DNA of 64,000 bases. Origin: Candidatus Eiseniibacteriota bacterium. GTDB taxonomy: Bacteria; Eisenbacteria; RBG-16-71-46; CAIMUX01. The stretch is from positions 186,001 through 250,000 of the forward strand of contig JACKCR010000008.1 of the NCBI GenBank assembly GCA_020633975.1, read 5' to 3'. Shown piece by piece: positions 41,518 to 49,862 of this stretch (positions within the stretch are counted from its first letter, which is position 1; every line of letters begins with the position of its first letter). Under the pieces are notes generated by a model, which was not told the DNA's origin, did no database searches, and was given only the letters and a program-made list of their open reading frames with translations. Position numbers and translations under genes: made by a program.

Positions 41518-42081
41518 GTGGCCACGACAGCGGACATCCGCAACGGACTCGTCATCGACTTCAAAGACGACCTCTACAAGATCGTCGACTTCCAGCACGT
41601 GAAGCCCGGCAAGGGCGGCGCGTTCGTCCGTGCGAAGCTGAAGAACATCCGCACCGGACGCGTCATCGACAACACGTGGAACGCAGGGTCGACCATCAAC
41701 CCGGTCCGGATGCGTCACAAGCAGATCCAGTACCTCTACTCCACGGGTGAGGACTATCACTTCATGGACAACGAGACGTACGAACAGCTCGAACTCCCGA
41801 AGGAGATGATCGAGCCGTATCTGCCGTACCTTCTCGAGAACATGGAGATGCAGGTGCTCGTCAAGGAAGAGGACGAGACGCCGGTAGACCTCGACTTCCC
41901 TGCCACCGTCGTGCTCGAAGTGACCGAGGCGTACGACGCCGCACGCGGTGACACGGCTGGATCGGTGACCAAGGAAGTCACGGTCGAAACCGGAATCCAG
42001 ATCCAGGTTCCGCCCTTCATCAAGCAGGGCGAGAAGATCCGGATCGATACCGCGACCGGCAAGTACATGGAGCGCGCCTAG
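41518..42081 (+). CDS. efp: Elongation factor P
   Basis: A 187-residue translation factor that rescues ribosomes stalled on polyproline. Domain I carries the tip loop KPGKGGAF with Lys32, the residue modified by EpmA/EpmB-type lysylation in some bacteria; whether it is modified here is unknown, and no epm genes are in view. Domains II and III follow (YHFMDNETYEQ, TGIQIQVPPFIKQGEKIRIDT). I use the GTG at 41518, with GGAGG eight or nine bases upstream. The frame reaches 41299 but those residues are not EF-P. A TTGACA at 41292 may be the -35 of its promoter, without a clear -10. Confidence 0.96.
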   Translation: MATTADIRNGLVIDFKDDLYKIVDFQHVKPGKGGAFVRAKLKNIRTGRVIDNTWNAGSTINPVRMRHKQIQYLYSTGEDYHFMDNETYEQLELPKEMIEPYLPYLLENMEMQVLVKEEDETPVDLDFPATVVLEVTEAYDAARGDTAGSVTKEVTVETGIQIQVPPFIKQGEKIRIDTATGKYMERA

Positions 42082-42140
42082 GCGCTCCGTGTGGACGGGT
42101 TCCGATGCTCACGCTCTGACGAGCCGGAGCGCGGAACCCG
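42082..42140. other. Interleaved inverted repeats after efp (pseudoknot topology)
   Basis: GCGCTCCG (42082-42089) pairs with CGGAGCGC (42125-42132), and CGGGTTCCG (42096-42104) pairs with CGGAACCCG (42132-42140). The order a-b-a'-b' allows either alternative hairpins or an H-type pseudoknot. It lies in the short convergent gap, so it could act as a two-sided terminator, but no T-run is present. Confidence 0.5.
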
Positions 42141-42147
42141 CAGCCCG

Positions 42148-43461
42148 CTAGAAGCGTGCGTTCACGATCGGCAGGAGCTTCGCGCCGGTGGGATTGTCAC
42201 CGACGTAGTTGACTAGTCCGATCTGTACGCCGCGGAGCGACTCGGTCCAGTTGACCAAACCGATCATCAGTCCGTCGGCTATGTCGATCCGGTTGTAGGC
42301 AGAGGCGGCAAAGCCGTGCATCCGCTCGACCCGCACGTGACCGATGGATGTCGCGACGCCTCGGAGGTCGAGAGCGCCGACGACGAGCCCGCCAGCATTC
42401 CAGCCGACGAGACTCTTTCCGAGCACGCCTACCCCACCAACCTGAAGGCCGCGCGCTTCGTCCGTCGCAACGAGTCCAATTCCGCCCACCTGTATGCCGG
42501 TGAGCTTCGGTGACCCGATGACACCGCCCGCAAAGGAAAGCCCGCGGATCCCCGCACCGGCACCCATTCCGAGGCCGGCGAGCTGAATTCCGATCATCTC
42601 CTCGTCGGCGCCCATCCCGATTCCGGCGACCGAGAGGCCACGGCTCGTTCCGTCGATTCCGAGTCCGACGCCCGCTGCATGGATGCCGTACGCGTCCCCG
42701 TCCACTCCGGCGCCGATCCCGGAGATCGTGACACCGCGCACGTCCCCACCGATCCCCGCGCCGATTCCGGAGACGACGACACCGGTCAGGTCCCCATCGA
42801 CGCCGAGCCCGAGCCCGGCAACGGAGATCCCCTTCAGGTCCCCGTCCAGGCCCATGCCCAATCCAGCCGCGGAGATTCCGGTGACGTCTCCGTCGATGCC
42901 CATCCCGAGGCCAGCGAGCAGAATCCCCTTCGCGCCTCCATCGGCCGCGAGTCCGAGCCCCGCGACGGAGATGCCTTCCAGATCGCCGTCGACCGCCAGC
43001 CCGAGACCAGCGGCCTGGATCCCGCGCACGTGCGAGTCCGCAGCGAGCCCGAGGCCTGCGAGCTGGATCCCGCTCATCCGACCGCCAGCGACACCCAAAC
43101 CACCGATGACGATGCCGTGCGACTCGTCCGCACTCGAGCCGATCAATCCGATGCCGAGTCCGTGAAGCCGGCCTACCGACGGCCCCACGATGCCGAGAGC
43201 GACACCGTTCATCTCGAAGCGGTCGTTGGAGCCGGGACGCCAGGCCGTGAGATTGATCCCGTCCACCCTACGCACTCGGGAGTCGGACCAGTTGAGACGG
43301 ATCCCGCGCAACTCCCGCGAGTTCCCGATCCCGATACCAACGTCCTGATAGGTGAGCCCAACCGCAGCGGCGGCGGCCGCATCGGGGCTGACTAGAGCGA
43401 CGAGGCATGTCAGCGCCGTGGCGAACGACAGAGACGAGATACGACAGAACAACGAGTTCAT
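42148..43461 (-). CDS. Exported solenoid protein of 16-residue glycine-rich repeats (LA_2272-like)
   Basis: A 437-residue protein with a signal peptide (cleavage about residue 32). Residues about 136-311 are eleven tandem 16-residue repeats of the form GLGLGVDGDLTGISVA, alternating GLG/GIG and DGD turns, which should fold as a beta-solenoid. Looser GLG..GI repeats extend on both sides. The C-terminus, GLVNWTESLRGVQIGLVNY and LLPIVNARF, resembles the Leptospira LA_2272 surface-repeat family. It is probably at the outer membrane or surface. The ATG at 43461 has GGGGAGG upstream. The 48-bp DNA periodicity (about 42529-43056) is a substrate for recombination. Confidence 0.75.
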   Translation of the reverse strand: MNSLFCRISSLSFATALTCLVALVSPDAAAAAAVGLTYQDVGIGIGNSRELRGIRLNWSDSRVRRVDGINLTAWRPGSNDRFEMNGVALGIVGPSVGRLHGLGIGLIGSSADESHGIVIGGLGVAGGRMSGIQLAGLGLAADSHVRGIQAAGLGLAVDGDLEGISVAGLGLAADGGAKGILLAGLGMGIDGDVTGISAAGLGMGLDGDLKGISVAGLGLGVDGDLTGVVVSGIGAGIGGDVRGVTISGIGAGVDGDAYGIHAAGVGLGIDGTSRGLSVAGIGMGADEEMIGIQLAGLGMGAGAGIRGLSFAGGVIGSPKLTGIQVGGIGLVATDEARGLQVGGVGVLGKSLVGWNAGGLVVGALDLRGVATSIGHVRVERMHGFAASAYNRIDIADGLMIGLVNWTESLRGVQIGLVNYVGDNPTGAKLLPIVNARF

Positions 43462-43545
43462 TTTGAACCTCCCCAACGGAGACCGGAGGATGGCCTCCCG
43501 GGAAGCAGACGAATGAGGTCCCCCTAGGGTTGCATGGAATCTCGG

Positions 43546-43579
43546 AAAAAAGCGAAACGGGGAGCGATCGCCCCCCGTT
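43546..43579 (-). terminator. Intrinsic terminator of gap
   Basis: AACGGGG (43556-43562) pairs with CCCCGTT (43573-43579). On the minus strand the stem is followed by TCGCTTTTTT. It lies about 120 nt past the gap stop, before the solenoid gene. Confidence 0.8.
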
Positions 43580-43699
43580 CGTCGGCGGCACCCTGGGAAG
43601 GGGCCGACGTTGGTCAGTGTCTCTGCGTCCGCCGACGATCAGAGCCATCAGCGTGTGTCGACCAGCGCAATCCGGGCGGAGCCCGTCAGCCTCCGAGGA

Positions 43700-44698
43700 T
43701 CATCCGGCCACGAGCTTCGTGAAGTCGGCCAGACGAGCAGAGTAGCCCCACTCGTTGTCATACCAGGAAACGACTTTCGCGATGCCGCCGTCGAGCGTCA
43801 TGGTGAGATCCGCTGCCACGATGGACGAATGCGGGTCCCCCAGGATGTCCGAAGAGACGAGAGCTTCGTCCGTGACACGCAGGATCCCGCGGAATCTCGG
43901 GCTCTCGGCCGCGGCCTGGAGAGCTTCGTTGATGTCCTCGATCGAGACGTGGCGCGCGAGCTTGACCGTGATATCGGTAACGGATCCATCCGGAACCGGA
44001 ACACGGAGGGCGGATCCGCTCATCTTTCCCTTGAGCTCGGGAATGACGACTTCGGCCGCGCTGGCCGCGCCCGTCGTCGTCGGGACGATGGACAGCGCTG
44101 CGGCACGGCCGCGGCGACGCTTCCTCGTTGGGATGTCCATCAGTGACTGGCTCGAGGTGTACGCATGGACGGTCACGAACATCAGGTGCTCGATTCCGAA
44201 GTTGTCGTGGAGCACTCGGGCGACCGGAGCGAGACAGTTCGTCGTACAGGACGCCATCGAGACCACATGGTGGCTCTTGGGATCATATAGATCCGAGTTG
44301 ACCCCCATCACGAACATGCCGTCGGCGTCGGTGGACGGAGCGGAGATGATCACCTTCTTCGCACCGCCTTCGATGTGCTTGCCCGCATCCTGCCGCTTGC
44401 GGAGTGCGCCGGTCGACTCGAGGACGACGTCGACACCGAGATCTCCCCACGGAAGCTTGGTCGGATCCGGCTCGGAGAAGAACGCGATCTTCTTGTCGTC
44501 GACGATCAGCTCCCGATCACCCTCGTCGACCTTGGGACGGTACCAGCCGTGCACCGAGTCGTACTTGAGGAGATACGCGAGGTCTCCCAGGTCCGCCAGA
44601 TCGTTCACTCCTACGATCTCGACGTCCTCCCGTTCCTTCAGGATCTTGAAGACGCACCGGCCGATACGACCAAACCCGTTGATGGCGACTCGAATCAT
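43700..44698 (-). CDS. gap: Glyceraldehyde-3-phosphate dehydrogenase, type I
   Basis: A 332-residue glycolytic enzyme. The Rossmann motif INGFGRIGR (6-14) opens it; VNDLAD with Asp33 suggests NAD rather than NADP use. The catalytic cysteine is in SMASCTTNC (Cys151) with His178 in TVHAYTSSQ. Length and motifs are those of the standard GapA/GAPDH-I. AAGGAG precedes the ATG at 44698; the longer frame to 44743 is unsupported. A terminator lies about 120 nt downstream, so it is not in an operon with pgk or tpi. Confidence 0.97.
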   Translation of the reverse strand: MIRVAINGFGRIGRCVFKILKEREDVEIVGVNDLADLGDLAYLLKYDSVHGWYRPKVDEGDRELIVDDKKIAFFSEPDPTKLPWGDLGVDVVLESTGALRKRQDAGKHIEGGAKKVIISAPSTDADGMFVMGVNSDLYDPKSHHVVSMASCTTNCLAPVARVLHDNFGIEHLMFVTVHAYTSSQSLMDIPTRKRRRGRAAALSIVPTTTGAASAAEVVIPELKGKMSGSALRVPVPDGSVTDITVKLARHVSIEDINEALQAAAESPRFRGILRVTDEALVSSDILGDPHSSIVAADLTMTLDGGIAKVVSWYDNEWGYSARLADFTKLVAG

Positions 44699-44906
44699 GG
44701 CACTCGCTCCTTCTTCCTCTTCCCTGGCTCGGAGTCTTGGCACACTTGCCAGCCTCCTTCTCGAGCGTTCCGGCGCTTCGAACTGGAAAACGTATCCCGC
44801 TCCTACGGAGGGGTGTCAACCTGGGATCCTACTTACGACGACAAGCCTCGCTCAGTCGGACCGGGTCGGCGAACTGGCGCACCGCCAGACTCCCTGCTCA
44901 CCCGCA

Positions 44907-45620
44907 CTACCCTTTGCGAGTTCCCCAACCGTAGATGAAGTAGGTATCCGTAGTGCGGATGTCGACGTCCCAACCGAGTTCACGGAGATCGTTCCGCAGT
45001 GTCTCGGGAGGAGGAAATCGCTTCACGATCTCGAACTCCCGGCCGTCATTCAGTCGTCGGCGCTGGAACTGGCTCTCTACAGGGGCAAGTTCGTGGTCTG
45101 AGGCAGTCGAAGTCTCCGTGTAGAGGGAATCGACGAAGAAGAACCGACCGCCGGGCCGCAGGCAGTCGGAAACCAGGCGAAAGAACCCGGCGAACAGCTC
45201 CTTGGGCACGTGAGAGAGCCAAAAGCCGAACGCCACCAAGTCGTACTGCCGGTCCGGAGACCAGCGGAAGAGGTCTGCGTGGATCCGCTGGATCGAGGGG
45301 TCCGGAACGTTGAGTGTGTGGACGGCCAGCATCTCCTCCGCCCCATCGACCACCGTCAGGCTGTCGGCGCCCGGAAGGAGCTCGCGACTCCAAATGCCGG
45401 TGCCTGCGGCCAGTTCGACGACCTCGCCAAACGGCTGTAGAGACCGAAGCTCGCCTCGGACGACTTCGGCCTCGCGGAACCAAGCGGCATTCGCCTCAGG
45501 TCCGCGGTCGTATCTCCCCTTCCGCTCGAACCATTCGTCATACTCCGCGGCGCGGGCGCGATAGTAGTCCAGTTGCGACTCGAGCGAGTTCGTCCAGTCT
45601 CCAGCACTCGGATTCCCCAT
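44907..45620 (-). CDS. Class I SAM-dependent methyltransferase
   Basis: A 237-residue soluble methyltransferase. Motif I is VVELAAGTGIWSREL (about 67-81), followed by an acidic post-I residue in VVDGAEEML, FGFWLSHVP (motif IV region) and LRPGGRFFFVDSL (post-IV). The substrate is unknown; similar proteins methylate small molecules or lipids. AAAGGAGG directly precedes the ATG at 45620, which decides against the frame start at 45785. It is divergent from the BlaI-like gene. Confidence 0.85.
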   Translation of the reverse strand: MGNPSAGDWTNSLESQLDYYRARAAEYDEWFERKGRYDRGPEANAAWFREAEVVRGELRSLQPFGEVVELAAGTGIWSRELLPGADSLTVVDGAEEMLAVHTLNVPDPSIQRIHADLFRWSPDRQYDLVAFGFWLSHVPKELFAGFFRLVSDCLRPGGRFFFVDSLYTETSTASDHELAPVESQFQRRRLNDGREFEIVKRFPPPETLRNDLRELGWDVDIRTTDTYFIYGWGTRKG

Positions 45621-45883
45621 GCCTCCCTCCTTTGGCGTTGGGCCCGGCGAACGATAGCCGAACTGGCGGGAGGATCCGCGAAACAACTCGTTGACCTGTG
45701 ATTTCCTGCTGTCGGCATTCCCTGGCGTTCCTTCGTACGGTGGGCACAGCCAATGGTGCCGGAGGCCGGTAACGTTCGATTTCATAGCCAGTTAAGCCAT
45801 GTCGAAATCCACACACGAGCTTGACACGCAATGTGGACAACTCGGTGGATAGCGGTGGATCGATGGGCATAGTCAGATTCCTG

Positions 45884-45913
45884 TTGAAATGAGTGCGACA
45901 GATGTCGCATATA
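45884..45913 (+). promoter_or_regulatory. Promoter of the BlaI-like/M56 operon
   Basis: TTGAAA (45884-45889), an 18-bp spacer and CATATA (45908-45913). Operator 1 lies wholly within the spacer and -10, so repressor binding would exclude RNA polymerase. Confidence 0.55.
45894..45909. promoter_or_regulatory. BlaI-type operator 1
   Basis: TGCGACAGATGTCGCA, a perfect dyad with the GACA-N2-TGTC core typical of BlaI/MecI boxes. Its centre is 26 bp from that of operator 2. Confidence 0.75.
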
Positions 45914-45919
45914 TGTGAG

Positions 45920-45935
45920 TGCGACAGTCGTCGCA
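45920..45935. promoter_or_regulatory. BlaI-type operator 2
   Basis: TGCGACAGTCGTCGCA shares eleven positions with operator 1, including the TGCGACA half, and keeps the outer dyad (GTGCGAC/GTCGCAC). It covers the region just downstream of the -10, near the likely transcription start. Confidence 0.7.
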
Positions 45936-46045
45936 CATATTCAGGTGCGTGTCGAACGGGCGCACATGTTTCGAATGCCCTCGACGAGATCTCGTGGTTC
46001 GGACCCAGCGACTCGGTCAAGGGCGGAGGGGCCTAGGAGGTAGTC

Positions 46046-46456
46046 ATGGCGCTTCCCGATCTCTCTCGCTTCGAGCTCCAGTGTCTCCGACTGCTCTGCA
46101 AGCTCGGCGATGCCACCGTTCGGGATGTGCACGACAGCCTACCCGACGGGCCCAGCTACTCAACGGTGCGGAAGATCGTCGAGCGGCTCGAGGAGAAGGA
46201 CGCAGTCGAGCGCGTCCGACTCGACGGCAAAGCATGGGTCTATCGGGCGAAAGTCTCCGCAGCGCAAATGATCCGGAAGGAGATCCGGCAGTTCCTCGAC
46301 GTGATGTTCGACGGAGCGGCTGCTCCCCTGGTCGCGCACCTCGCCGAGATGGACGCAGTCAGCTTGGAAGAGCTGCGCCTGGTGGAAGAACAGCTCGCGA
46401 CGAACGATCGACCCGATGAGTCGGTCGAGGCGCCGGATCGGGAGACGGCATCATGA
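46046..46456 (+). CDS. BlaI/MecI/CopY-family repressor
   Basis: A 136-residue winged-helix repressor. LSRFELQCLRLLCKLGDATVRDVHDSLP and YSTVRKIVERLEEKDAVERVR form the DNA-binding domain; the C-terminal helices dimerise. In this family, cleavage of the repressor by a membrane M56 protease relieves repression. GGAGG precedes the ATG at 46046. Two matching dyads overlap its promoter, so it is almost surely autoregulated. The stop overlaps the next start (ATGA). The target signal is probably not a beta-lactam, because the partner lacks a penicillin-sensor domain. Confidence 0.9.
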   Translation: MALPDLSRFELQCLRLLCKLGDATVRDVHDSLPDGPSYSTVRKIVERLEEKDAVERVRLDGKAWVYRAKVSAAQMIRKEIRQFLDVMFDGAAAPLVAHLAEMDAVSLEELRLVEEQLATNDRPDESVEAPDRETAS

Positions 46457-47835
46457 GCATCTTCTCCTCGCTCATCGGGCCGGACGGGAATCTCGCCGTG
46501 GTCCGAAACACATCGTACGAACTCGCGGCGTCTTTCTGGTCGGGAGTGGCTACGCATCTTTGGGAGTCGACGCTCTTCCTGGCGTTCATCGCGGCTCTCT
46601 CGCTTTGCTTGGTGAGAGCGCCCGGAAGGCTCCGAAACCAACTCTGGTCTCTCGCCCTCCTCAAGCTCTTCCTGCCCGTGTCCGCACTCGGTTGGGTTTG
46701 GGAACGGTGGTTCGGCGGCGCGCGCCTGGCCTTCGACCTTGGACCTCGGCCCGTTTCGTGGTTGGAACCGGTTTGGGGAGCCGCGTCTTCGAACGGAGTT
46801 AGCCCCGACACGTCGGCCGTCCTCTGGATTGCCAGCTTCGCGTGGGCTCTCGTCGCGACCAGCCTCATCGTGCGGACGGTTCGAGCGAGCCGATCATCCC
46901 GACCCGTAGAGGCACGCAACGTGACTCCAGAGCAGCGGGAACTCCTCGCAGCCCTTGCGGACAGACTCGGCGTAGCGAAAGAGCAGATTCGCGTCTCGGA
47001 GGAAGTTTCGATTCCGTGCGTAGCCGGAGTACTTCGTCCGAAGATCAACCTGCCTACAGAAGCGCTCTCCCGGCCCTGGCCCGAGCTCCTCGCGGTCGCA
47101 CTTCACGAGTACGCGCACATGAGGCGCCGGGATCCGCTCCGGCTTCTCCTCCAGCGGGTCGCGTTCGCGCTGTACTTCTACTATCCGCCGATCTGGCTCG
47201 TGCTGAGCCAACTGCACCGCACGGCAGAGCTCGCATGCGACGAAGACGCCGTTGGCCGCGGTGCACGCGCGGCAGACCTCGGGCGCGCCATCGCACGCTC
47301 CGTTCGAATGGGACTCAGCGCTCCCTCTCCGGTTTCTGCGCTCGGCTCCCCTCACCGGCCGCTCCTCACGGAACGGCTACGACGACTCCAGTCCGATAGG
47401 AGGTATCGCCCCATGTACTATCATCGCGCCGTCCTCGTCCTCGCAGCAGCGGCACTGACCGGCCTCACTCTCGTTCCGCGCACGTCACCGATCGATACAG
47501 CGATCGCGTCGACCGGACCGGGGAAGGCTACGTCGTCCGCAATCGAGGAATCGAACTTCGTCCCGCCCAAGCCGATCGCCGACAAGATGGTCTTCCCGAC
47601 CTATCCCGAGGAGTATCGGAGCGAGGGCGCTACCGGTCTCGTGCTCCTGAGCGTGAAGATCTCCGACCGCGGCATCGTCACATCGGCCGAGGAGAAGCAG
47701 GGAGTCAGTGGACACCCGGCATTCACGGAGTCCGCGATCGACGCCGTGACGCAATGGGTCTTCGAGCCTGCCACCGAGGATGGAGAAGCAGTCGCGACCG
47801 AAGTCGTCCTCCCGATCAAGTTCGCGCTCGACTGA
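46453..47835 (+). CDS. M56 (BlaR1-type) membrane metallopeptidase with C-terminal TonB domain
   Basis: A 460-residue membrane protein. Helices at about 28-50 and 55-75, then one near 120-135, frame a gluzincin domain with the zinc motif LHEYAHMRRRDP (His218, Glu219, His222) and the third ligand region TAELACDEDAVG. A last helix is near residue 325. The C-terminal 95 residues match the TonB C-terminal fold (YPEEYRSEGATGLVLLSVKIS, VTQWVFEPA). BlaR1 proteins normally end in a penicillin-binding sensor; here TonB replaces it, so the input is different, perhaps envelope or transport status (inference). It is coupled to the BlaI-like gene by ATGA. Confidence 0.88.
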   Translation: MSIFSSLIGPDGNLAVVRNTSYELAASFWSGVATHLWESTLFLAFIAALSLCLVRAPGRLRNQLWSLALLKLFLPVSALGWVWERWFGGARLAFDLGPRPVSWLEPVWGAASSNGVSPDTSAVLWIASFAWALVATSLIVRTVRASRSSRPVEARNVTPEQRELLAALADRLGVAKEQIRVSEEVSIPCVAGVLRPKINLPTEALSRPWPELLAVALHEYAHMRRRDPLRLLLQRVAFALYFYYPPIWLVLSQLHRTAELACDEDAVGRGARAADLGRAIARSVRMGLSAPSPVSALGSPHRPLLTERLRRLQSDRRYRPMYYHRAVLVLAAAALTGLTLVPRTSPIDTAIASTGPGKATSSAIEESNFVPPKPIADKMVFPTYPEEYRSEGATGLVLLSVKISDRGIVTSAEEKQGVSGHPAFTESAIDAVTQWVFEPATEDGEAVATEVVLPIKFALD

Positions 47836-47881
47836 CCCGTCTCGGGCAACGAGTCACATCGCCACCGGGGTGCGATGTGGC

Positions 47882-48400
47882 TCAGCCTCTCCTCGCGTAG
47901 TGGATCTGCCAGCGCATCTCCCAGTTTGCGCCGTCGTCCTTCGAGACTTCCCAGTCCCACACGAATGCATCGTGGGTGATGTCATGGAACGTCATTCGTT
48001 GGAGGACCCGCGTCCCTCCTCGCTCACCTGATCGCGACAGCCGCATCACCCCCTCTTCGTACTTTCCGACGAAGTCGAGGTAACCACCGGCATCGTCGAC
48101 CCATGTCTGACGCCAGACGCCTGCGTTGGGGTCGAACACACTCACGGACATTCCCTGGAAGCCCATCCCGGGCGCAGAGAAGTTCTCGCGTATGACGCAC
48201 CCTCCGTACTCTCTCGTCACGATGTTCGTTCCCGTCCCGTCTTCTCCCCAAGTGAGGTCCCACTCGCCGATCCAGAAATCGAACTCGCGGGCACGCGGAT
48301 CGGAGCAAGGTGCGGGAGGTTGCTCTTGCGAGTGAGAGGTATCCCACGCGAGGGCGACCAGGAACGCGACCAGCCATAGGACCTCGAGTCGAGGGATCAT
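47882..48400 (-). CDS. Secreted protein, DUF1579-like
   Basis: A 172-residue exported protein with a signal peptide (about 1-24, ending near SHSQ) and a beta-rich domain beginning FDFWIGEWDLTW, the opening typical of DUF1579-like lipocalin-shaped proteins of unknown function. GMGFQGMSVSVFDPNAGVWRQTWVDD is also typical. GAGGAGG precedes the ATG at 48400. It converges with the M56 gene (46 bp gap) and lies downstream of the Omp85 gene's neighbour end; an operon is not evident. Confidence 0.72.
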   Translation of the reverse strand: MIPRLEVLWLVAFLVALAWDTSHSQEQPPAPCSDPRAREFDFWIGEWDLTWGEDGTGTNIVTREYGGCVIRENFSAPGMGFQGMSVSVFDPNAGVWRQTWVDDAGGYLDFVGKYEEGVMRLSRSGERGGTRVLQRMTFHDITHDAFVWDWEVSKDDGANWEMRWQIHYARRG

Positions 48401-48484
48401 GCAGTGCCTCCTCTGTGTGAGCCGTGTGCTCTCAGAAGGAAACAACGCACGGGCGGCGCGAGGGAATCCCCAGTTCTGGGGATA

Positions 48485-49750
48485 TCAGAACGCTTCTCCG
48501 AGCGAGAAGTAGTAGCGGGGGACGTTCCCGCCGAAGCCGACGTCGAAACGCACGGTGATCTCGCGTCCCGGATCTCCGAGGAAGAGGCGCGGACCGCCGC
48601 CGAAGTTCGCCTTCATGTACTCCAGCTGCATCTTCTCCGCAGTGGAGGCGACGTCCGCGACGCCGAAAAACCCCGCCGCGCCGATCCGCCAGAGGAACCG
48701 CACTCGATACTCCGCCTGCGCCGCGACGAGCATCCGATCGCGGTAGCGGCCGCGACGGAATCCTCTCGAGTGAGCGCGTCCTCCGAGTTCCGCGAAGTGC
48801 CAGAACGGAGGCTCGCCTTTCGCTACGAACGTGAAGAACTGCAGCGCAAGTACATGCGTGGGCGTCGGAGAGAGGTACCCCCTCGCATCGAGGTGGTAGT
48901 TGTTGAAGTCGTAGTTGCTTCCGATGTCCTCGTCGAAGAAGAGGGCGAACGACTGGAGATAGAACCCTCGCCGAGGAAAGTAGCGCGAGTCTCGTCTGTC
49001 CCAATCGAGCACCAAGCCCGTTCCGATCGCGTTCTCGCCGTCCTCGCTTCCTCGTATGTCCCCCACAGCGAGGGCGCCACCCGGCTCCGTCTCGAGAAGA
49101 TCTACTCGTTCGAGCTCGAATCTCGCACCGAGACGGATGTCCTTCCAAACGTCTCGGAAGACTTCGACGTATGCATCGAGGTGGGACGGGCGATACTCCT
49201 CCTCCGCGTCCTCCGGAGCGTTCGGACCGAAGCCGTAGAAGCGCTCGCTCAACGTCTCGTGTGCGACCCGCACCTTGAGACCGAAGTCATCGTTCGGATA
49301 GACGACCGCCTGGACGTCCGCCTGCGTTTGTCCCTTCATCGTGATGCGTCCCTTGAGGCGCAACTCGGACGCCGGCAACTCGGCCTGAGATCCGGGCCAA
49401 CGGAACGGGAAGATCGCGTCCCCGCCCAACCCGAGCCCGCGACTGTCGGAGTAGGTGACCTTGGGCAGGTAGAACACGCCTCCCGCGTAGAGCCTGGGAG
49501 GGAACCAACGCACGTGATGGACTTCCTGCTGGGCATCTTCGGACGGCCCAGTGGACGCAGCCGCGTCCTCTGGCTGGGTCGCGGTGGCACCTTCCGTCTG
49601 GGGCGTCGCGGCCGGATCGGACTGGGTTGAGGCGGCGGTCTCAGCTTGGCCATCGCTCTGGGACGCGTTGGCGGCTTCGCTCGCGTTTCCTGTCCCGGAA
49701 AGCACGAGGTAGGCGCCGGCGACGAGGGCGATGAGAGATCTCTTCCGCAA
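48485..49750 (-). CDS. Omp85-type outer-membrane beta-barrel protein
   Basis: A 421-residue protein with a signal peptide (about 1-24), a disordered Ala/Glu/Thr/Gln region (about 25-78) and a 16-strand-like barrel of the surface-antigen D15 type without POTRA domains. The loop-6 motif appears as SRGFRRGRYRDR, close to the canonical VRGY/F. The last residue is Phe (YYFSLGEAF), the usual barrel-assembly signal. DSRYFPRRGFYLQSF is the familiar strand preceding the channel. Without POTRA it is unlikely to be BamA or TamA and may be a lipase- or metabolite-linked barrel; its role is unknown. Confidence 0.83.
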   Translation of the reverse strand: MRKRSLIALVAGAYLVLSGTGNASEAANASQSDGQAETAASTQSDPAATPQTEGATATQPEDAAASTGPSEDAQQEVHHVRWFPPRLYAGGVFYLPKVTYSDSRGLGLGGDAIFPFRWPGSQAELPASELRLKGRITMKGQTQADVQAVVYPNDDFGLKVRVAHETLSERFYGFGPNAPEDAEEEYRPSHLDAYVEVFRDVWKDIRLGARFELERVDLLETEPGGALAVGDIRGSEDGENAIGTGLVLDWDRRDSRYFPRRGFYLQSFALFFDEDIGSNYDFNNYHLDARGYLSPTPTHVLALQFFTFVAKGEPPFWHFAELGGRAHSRGFRRGRYRDRMLVAAQAEYRVRFLWRIGAAGFFGVADVASTAEKMQLEYMKANFGGGPRLFLGDPGREITVRFDVGFGGNVPRYYFSLGEAF

Positions 49751-49862
49751 GGACCACGCTCCGTTGGGGTTCGCCCGGACGGTACGTGCGGGGTACTAAC
49801 GGGTCAAGCTCCACGAGACGAAGAGCGATAGTAGGAACACCCCGACGTCACCGAGAGGACCC

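Larger units (their letters stand above)
45621..46045. other. 425-bp divergent regulatory region, methyltransferase / BlaI-like
   Basis: No gene. The right part carries the operator-containing promoter (45884-45935) of the BlaI-like gene, leaving a leader of about 130 nt. A TTGACA at 45821 has no -10 at proper distance. The methyltransferase promoter is not evident. Confidence 0.5.

Noticed and set aside
42529-43056. Regular 48-bp periodic repeats considered as a CRISPR array
   Set aside because: The repeats are contiguous without spacers and translate into a conserved 16-residue motif; no cas genes nearby.
44732-44760. TTGGCACACTTGCCAG before gap, resembling a sigma-54 promoter
   Set aside because: TGGCAC and TTGC are only two bases apart instead of five; it is a small palindrome rather than a promoter.
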